The notes below the pieces were generated by a model. It did not search any database and was not told where the DNA came from. It saw nothing but the letters and a program-made list of their open reading frames with translations. Positions 59,350 through 64,000 of a stretch of DNA of 64,000 nt are shown here, piece by piece. Location: assembly GCF_015686695.1 (NCBI RefSeq), contig NZ_JADPMR010000004.1, positions 1,736,001 through 1,800,000 on the forward strand, in the 5' to 3' direction. The stretch is from Vibrio nitrifigilis (GTDB taxonomy: Bacteria > Pseudomonadota > Gammaproteobacteria > Enterobacterales > Vibrionaceae). The position numbers and the translations under genes are program-made. Positions within the stretch are counted from its first letter, which is position 1, and each line of letters starts with the position of its first letter.

Positions 59350-59819
59350 AGTGTATTCCTCTCTAATACCTTGTGGCTTGGAGCCAACGGGCAACCGGAG
59401 TAGAGTTAACCTGTTTAACTAACAACACGCTTACCCGCCGAGGTTTTATTTTTATCTGGCACTAAAATATCTCTAACTAAATTTCATCAGCAATAAAAAT
59501 AAACATTTAAATATATGATCTAATATAACGAGATTTTAAATAATTAATGATAGGTTACATACTGACATGACTGCTGTTAGTAACATATGAATTATTAATT
59601 AATCATTCGATGAGTGTTTTATCTTGTTTATATTTCTTAAAATATATTTTAATGAATCAAAAAAATTCGGAATTATTCATGATATATTGTATTGTTGAAT
59701 AACATGATTGAAGGTGAAAAAACGTTATCAATCTGTGACATTTTTTAAAATATTGCATAAGAATAGGAAAAGGATATTCTTTTAATAAGTCATCGAGATG
59801 CGATTTAATGGAGAAAATA
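59350..59819. other. Divergent AT-rich gap
   Basis: About 470 bases between the enoate-reductase-like and MalY-like genes, AT-rich throughout, with no gene. It must hold two divergent promoters. No regulator gene is adjacent. Confidence 0.35.
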
Positions 59820-61031
59820 ATGAAATACGATTTTGATGAGATAATTGATCGGTCTCACACCAATAGTATGAGTTTTGAAGGTTGGAAATCTTATATTTTC
59901 AAGGATCATAAACATGTGGATTTCAAGTTTGAAGATAAAGATTTTATCCGTATGTGGGTCGCTGATATGGATTTTGCTACACCGCCTGAAATACGTGATG
60001 CAATCAAAAAACGGTTAGATCAAAAGATCTTAGGTTATACCCATGTTTTTGATCCAGAATACTTTTCTACATTAGAAAGTTGGTTTCACAACCATTATGA
60101 CGTTGCGATAAAAAAGGAAGAAATCGTATTTTCTCCAGGTGTCGTCCCTGCACTAAAAAATTTAGTGCCACTCATCATGCAAGACGATGAAAGTTTACTT
60201 ATCTGTACGCCATCTTATGCTCCATTCAAAATAGCGGGTGAATTTAATCAGCGCCGAGTGCTGACATCACCTCTTATTAATGAAAATGGGCACTATGTCA
60301 TAGATTTTGACGATCTTGAAACGAAAATATCTGATCCAAAAAATAAAATATCACTGTTTATTTTATGCAATCCACATAATCCGACGGGACGTATTTGGAC
60401 TAAGGATGAATTAAGTAAGCTAGGTGAAATTTGTGTTGAAAACAATGTTTGGATTATATCAGATGAGATTCACTGTGACTTATTACGCCGTGATAAAAAA
60501 CATCATCCAATGGTGAATATTTTACCTGATTATAAAAGGCTTATTACCTGTACAGCTCCAAGTAAAACATTCAATCTGGCGGGGAATCTGTTGTCTCATA
60601 TCTTTATTAGAGATGATATCTTACGTGCCAAATGGCTAGCACGCCATAATGATATTCAAAATCCATTGGCACTCGCTGCTGTGAAAGCGGCATACAGTGA
60701 GTGTGAAGAGTGGCTTGATGCTTTAAAAATGTATTTGGATGATAACTTGTCATTTTTGCAGCAATACCTGCAAGTTCACCTACCTGAAGCTAAGTTTTCT
60801 ATTCCTGAGGCAACTTATTTAGCGTGGATTGATTTTTCATCTTACTTGAAAAAAACCGATAGCTTTGCTGAACCTGCATTTTTCTTTGCTCAAGAAGCCG
60901 GTGTCTTACTTGAGGGGGGGAATATGTTTGTCGACAATGGTGAAGGGCATATTCGTTTGAATATTGCGTGTCCTCGCAGCGTGCTATTAAGGGGATTAGA
61001 ACGCATGAGTGAAGCACTGAATCGCTTATAG
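59820..61031 (+). CDS. MalY/PatB-family C-S lyase (PLP)
   Basis: A 403-residue PLP enzyme of the MalY/PatB branch. The N-terminal MKYDFDEIIDR...SMSFEGWK and MWVADMDFATPPEI are characteristic; HNPTGRIWTKDEL, ISDEIHCDLL and PLP Lys249 in SKTFNLAGN are intact, as is the substrate Arg in HIRLNIACPRS. Such enzymes split cystathionine, cysteine-S conjugates or related thioethers to thiol, pyruvate and ammonia. I chose ATG 59820, with GGAG six bases upstream, over ATG 59808. No malT-like or maltose genes are adjacent, so a cysteine-conjugate lyase role is more likely than maltose-regulator function. Confidence 0.88.
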   Translation: MKYDFDEIIDRSHTNSMSFEGWKSYIFKDHKHVDFKFEDKDFIRMWVADMDFATPPEIRDAIKKRLDQKILGYTHVFDPEYFSTLESWFHNHYDVAIKKEEIVFSPGVVPALKNLVPLIMQDDESLLICTPSYAPFKIAGEFNQRRVLTSPLINENGHYVIDFDDLETKISDPKNKISLFILCNPHNPTGRIWTKDELSKLGEICVENNVWIISDEIHCDLLRRDKKHHPMVNILPDYKRLITCTAPSKTFNLAGNLLSHIFIRDDILRAKWLARHNDIQNPLALAAVKAAYSECEEWLDALKMYLDDNLSFLQQYLQVHLPEAKFSIPEATYLAWIDFSSYLKKTDSFAEPAFFFAQEAGVLLEGGNMFVDNGEGHIRLNIACPRSVLLRGLERMSEALNRL

Positions 61032-61050
61032 TCTGTCGATGCAATACTAG

Positions 61051-61080
61051 AGAGATGGAGGACAACCATCTCTTCTATTT
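61051..61080 (+). terminator. Hairpin after malY-like gene
   Basis: AGAGATGG-AGGACAA-CCATCTCT followed by TCTATTTG. Weak T-run, so a moderate terminator candidate. Confidence 0.5.
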
Positions 61081-61213
61081 GATAATAGTCAAACTTATCC
61101 TTTTCGATTTATCGTCCTTGCTCCAAAATTTGGTGAGCTAAGGTTGCTCGTTTACTAACACTTCGTTAATTTTCTACGCTACAAATAATAAATTACATAA
61201 GTCAGGTTTGGTT

Positions 61214-62893
61214 ATGGAAAGTCATTCTTCCTTAGCAATTGGCATTGATTTGGGTACGACCAACAGTGCGATTGCAATATGGAGAAACGGGGTAGCGGAG
61301 CTGATTCCAAATGCCCTCGGTGAATATTTGACACCCTCAGTGGTCAGTATTGATGAAGAGGGGCATGTCCTAGTCGGAGAAGCTGCGCGAGCAAGGTTAG
61401 TGACAAAGCCGACAGAAACAGTCGCTGCATTTAAACGTTTTATGGGGTCGGAAAAGCAATTCAAGCTTGGAGCACAAAGTTATACTCCAACGGAATTGAG
61501 CGCCCTTGTACTTAAGTCATTGAAAGCGGACGCTGAAGCGCATTTAGGCACTGAAATTCAAGATGTCGTCATCTCTGTTCCGGCTTATTTCAGTGATCAA
61601 CAGCGTAAGCAAGTCTACCAAGCGGCGTTATTGGCTGATTTAAATGCCGTACGCTTGATTAATGAACCGACCGCCGCTTGTTTAGCCTATAGCTTGAAAC
61701 AAGAGCAAGAACGTCGCTTTCTCGTGTTTGATTTAGGTGGCGGAACGTTCGATGTGACAGTCGTTGAGTATCAAGACAGCTTTGTTGAAGTCCGATCCTC
61801 TACCGGAGATAACCGTTTAGGTGGTGAAGATTTCACTGAAGCGCTGGTCAATTATGTCGTTAATGAACTTGGTCTCAAGTTAGAGACTATTGATATTAAT
61901 CATTTAGCGAAGTTGGTGAGTATTTGTGAGCGCGGTAAAAAGCAATCTGGCGAAACGATGGTGCTTGAATTGCCCGATCCATTTAACCAAACGTTAGAGT
62001 TAAATGGTAAACAACTAGAGCAGGTTTGGCATGATGTCCTCACTCGTCTGGCTTTACCGCTTAAAAGAGCATTAAACGACGCCAAAATGACGCCAGCAGA
62101 AATTGATGAGCTAATTTTTGTTGGTGGTGCCACCCGTTTGCGTCAGGTTCAGCAACTGGCGAATCGTCTCTTAGGGCGTTTTGGTAGTCATCAATTAGAT
62201 CCTGACCTTGTGGTTGCGATGGGAGCGGCGACTCAAGCTGCTTGTCGCTTGCGCGATGAGGCGGTAGAAGAGCTTATTTTAACGGATGTATGTCCATTTT
62301 CGTTAGGGATTATCGTCAATAGTGGTGAGCAGTCTGGGGTGTTTAGCCCGATTATTGAACGCAATACCGTGATTCCGACTTCTCGGGTCGAACGATACTA
62401 CACCAGCTATGATGATCAAGACAAAGTTAATGTAGGCATTTATCAGGGTGAACGCTATTGGGCGCGTGAAAATATTTACGTCGATAATCTAGAGATTGAT
62501 GTGCCTGAGGGGCCGCGAGGACAAGAAGCGATTGATGTCCGTTTTAGTTATGACATTAATGGTTTGCTAGAAATCGATGTGACCGTTGTTTCAACTCAAA
62601 AAACATCGCAAAAAGTCATTGATCGTTCTCCTATCGGTATGACGCCAGAGCAACAAACTCAGAGTCGAGAGCGCCTAGAAAAGCTTAAGGTTCATCCAAG
62701 AGATCAGTTACCGAATATAACTTTGGCTGAAAAACTTAATCGGTTATACGAAGAGTTGTTAGGGGATGGGCGAGAAACTGTTGGTGAAATGATCGCTTAT
62801 TTTACGAAAGCACTCGATAGCCAAGATGATAAAGTAATTCGTGACGCCCGCAAGGAAATAGAAGCGCACTTAAATCGATTTGTATTGGTTTAG
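61214..62893 (+). CDS. hscC: Hsp70-family chaperone HscC
   Basis: A 559-residue Hsp70, close to the 556 residues of E. coli HscC and shorter than DnaK because the C-terminal lid is reduced. ATPase motifs are AIGIDLGTTNSAIAIW, INEPTAACLAYSL, VFDLGGGTFDVTVVE and IDELIFVGGATRLRQVQQL; the substrate-binding domain begins at ILTDVCPFSLGI (about 355). HscC works with dedicated J-proteins. The convergent neighbour at 62962 is in the place where HscC partners are often encoded. ATG 61214 has AGG upstream; a TTG two codons earlier is the alternative. Confidence 0.9.
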   Translation: MESHSSLAIGIDLGTTNSAIAIWRNGVAELIPNALGEYLTPSVVSIDEEGHVLVGEAARARLVTKPTETVAAFKRFMGSEKQFKLGAQSYTPTELSALVLKSLKADAEAHLGTEIQDVVISVPAYFSDQQRKQVYQAALLADLNAVRLINEPTAACLAYSLKQEQERRFLVFDLGGGTFDVTVVEYQDSFVEVRSSTGDNRLGGEDFTEALVNYVVNELGLKLETIDINHLAKLVSICERGKKQSGETMVLELPDPFNQTLELNGKQLEQVWHDVLTRLALPLKRALNDAKMTPAEIDELIFVGGATRLRQVQQLANRLLGRFGSHQLDPDLVVAMGAATQAACRLRDEAVEELILTDVCPFSLGIIVNSGEQSGVFSPIIERNTVIPTSRVERYYTSYDDQDKVNVGIYQGERYWARENIYVDNLEIDVPEGPRGQEAIDVRFSYDINGLLEIDVTVVSTQKTSQKVIDRSPIGMTPEQQTQSRERLEKLKVHPRDQLPNITLAEKLNRLYEELLGDGRETVGEMIAYFTKALDSQDDKVIRDARKEIEAHLNRFVLV

Positions 62894-62918
62894 TTTAGAA
62901 ATAAGTTATGGATAAAGT

Positions 62919-62948
62919 AGAAGGAGAGCAGTGCTCTCCTTCTGTTTT
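62919..62948. terminator. Convergent hairpin hscC / membrane protein
   Basis: AGAAGGAGAGCA-G-TGCTCTCCTTCT followed by GTTTT. A near-perfect palindrome between two convergent genes, likely acting in both directions, stronger for hscC. Confidence 0.75.
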
Positions 62949-62961
62949 ACGATTGTGTGAT

Positions 62962-63999
62962 TTAAGCATTGCTAATGCCTAAGTATTTTCCTATGTTGAC
63001 CTGCTGGTCTTTGATGACCTTTTTAGCCCAACGTCCGCGAGAGAAAATGACGCGCGTCATCCATATTCTGCCTACATGAATCACACAAGTTGCGACGGCA
63101 ACCCAAAAACTGCCTAAGCCAATGGAGACTAGATATAACCCCCACGTAAACCCGAGATACACTTTACGTTTTTTGGTACTTGGTACTATTTGCATAATTC
63201 TGAGCGATAGCCCTAATTGAGCAATCGTGGTGATCCCGACATCAAAACACCATAAAGCACTGAATCTTACCGCCTCGTTGCTAATTGGATAATCAAATAC
63301 ATAAAACCACAAAGCAATAAATGCCAAGGCAAACAGCCCAACTTGACCTCTGCTAAAGGTTTTGACCGATTTTTTATTATTTAACGCTTGATTAAGTTCT
63401 TTTTGATGTAAGTTATTAAGATGGACTAACGCGATATCTGCTGCTTGTTGTTCCTCTTCTGTTTGCTCGTTACGATTACGTTCAAAATACTCTAATGGGT
63501 AAATATCGTATCCTTCTGGACGCCAACCAGTGAAAAGAATGGAGAGGAGATAATTCGCTGGATAGGTGAAAGGTTTTGCTTCTTTATCTGGAACGGTATC
63601 AGAAAATTCGTCTGGAGTCGGTAACTCATGAACATGACTGGTGATAAACAAGGTTATCGCTTCAGGTTGAGATAGCTTGTAACTTTCAAGGACCAGATTA
63701 TTATTTTCTGCTTCGTCGTAGATTACGCGAGTCATTCTGTTATGAAACTCTTCAAACTGAGTTTTGTTATAGGTGTACACGCGAAATAACTGCCAGTAGA
63801 AAGTGGCTACCTTAATTTGTCGGTATCGATAATAGAACGCGAGTGCTGCTAACGATTCCAGATTGCCAGTGAGAGCAAGTTTATTTAACTCTTCGAGAGA
63901 ATGTTGCTGATAGACCTTTTGTAGGGCTTGATAGACCATGGCCTGGAACACATGTTGCTCGCTGAAGGGTGAAATAGACTCAACCCAATCAGAACTATA
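62962..63999 (-). CDS. Membrane protein next to hscC (5' end outside window)
   Basis: At least 345 residues; the frame is open to the window edge (the last readable codons give SSDWVESISPFSEQHVF before the first possible start codons), so the 5' end is probably missing. An N-terminal helical cytoplasmic part includes LEELNKLALTGNLESLAALAFYYRYR (about) and an acidic stretch EEEQQAADIALVHLNNLHQ, followed by three to four membrane helices (FALAFIALWFYVFDYP, VGITTIAQLGL, FTWGLYLVSIGLGSFWVAVATCVIHV) and a basic C-terminus. Co-localisation with hscC suggests a partner role, perhaps with an N-terminal J domain beyond the edge; not demonstrable here. Confidence 0.6.
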   Translation of the reverse strand, partial: YSSDWVESISPFSEQHVFQAMVYQALQKVYQQHSLEELNKLALTGNLESLAALAFYYRYRQIKVATFYWQLFRVYTYNKTQFEEFHNRMTRVIYDEAENNNLVLESYKLSQPEAITLFITSHVHELPTPDEFSDTVPDKEAKPFTYPANYLLSILFTGWRPEGYDIYPLEYFERNRNEQTEEEQQAADIALVHLNNLHQKELNQALNNKKSVKTFSRGQVGLFALAFIALWFYVFDYPISNEAVRFSALWCFDVGITTIAQLGLSLRIMQIVPSTKKRKVYLGFTWGLYLVSIGLGSFWVAVATCVIHVGRIWMTRVIFSRGRWAKKVIKDQQVNIGKYLGISNA

Positions 64000-64000
64000 A

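Noticed and set aside
1..64000. CRISPR arrays, tRNA and rRNA genes
   Set aside because: No regularly spaced repeats, and no cloverleaf or ribosomal RNA sequence that I could recognise on either strand.

Overview
The window reads as chromosomal DNA of a gamma-proteobacterium, most likely a Vibrionaceae member. It is AT-leaning, and carries tandem GlyGly-CTERM trypsin-like proteases, an HscC-type Hsp70, a ugp glycerol-3-phosphate operon with a Pho-box-like site, and an IS66 element with diverged relics. The density of transporters, catabolic enzymes, regulators and decayed genes suits an accessory chromosome or variable region. I saw no rRNA, tRNA or CRISPR array.

Layout. 0.2-8 kb: a small membrane protein, then a catabolic/redox cluster (nitrilase, MdaB-like quinone reductase, YciI-like protein, divergent LysR regulator), then a minus-strand run GntP permease > SseA-type sulfurtransferase > AhpD-like protein > 3-hydroxyisobutyrate dehydrogenase-like enzyme. 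8-14 kb: RhlE-type helicase, a FecCD-type ABC importer (permease, ATPase, binding protein) and a secreted prephenate-dehydratase-like protein lacking the usual Arg of its active-site motif. 14-20 kb: a PEP-CTERM protein and a Dpp/Nik-type ABC importer whose two permeases are fused and whose promoter carries a Zur-box-like site.

21-26.4 kb is an IS66-bounded mobile segment. A degenerate IS66 end at 21043 and the intact IS66 end at 26420 are flanked by the same 8 bp (GTTTGTTC). Between them lie a secreted alpha/beta-hydrolase, a gene tail cut by a 21-C tract, a frameshifted lipoprotein gene, and an IS66 copy whose tnpC has two in-frame stop codons. Gene fragments (efflux outer-membrane protein, possible GGDEF) follow to 27 kb.

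27-34.7 kb: a nucleoside-permease-family lipoprotein, a PLP aminotransferase divergent from an AraC/GyrI-like regulator, a region of small or decayed ORFs, a BdlA-like soluble PAS-PAS-MCP protein, a lactonase-like beta-propeller and a DUF2750 protein. 34.9-41.6 kb: DeoR regulator and UgpQ diverge from ugpB-A-E-C plus a HAD phosphatase; together these would import glycerol-3-phosphate or its diesters and release phosphate.

41.8-52.3 kb: a 19-codon ORF with its own strong ribosome site and terminator, two paralogous GlyGly-CTERM serine proteases, and a PbpC plus alpha-2-macroglobulin pair (periplasmic defence and wall repair). 52.6-64 kb: SCO1/SenC with a PCu(A)C copper chaperone, a LacI regulator with two operator-like palindromes before a GH1 6-phospho-beta-glucosidase, an FMN/FAD/Fe-S enoate-reductase-like enzyme, a MalY/PatB-type C-S lyase, HscC, and a membrane protein whose 5' end lies outside the window.
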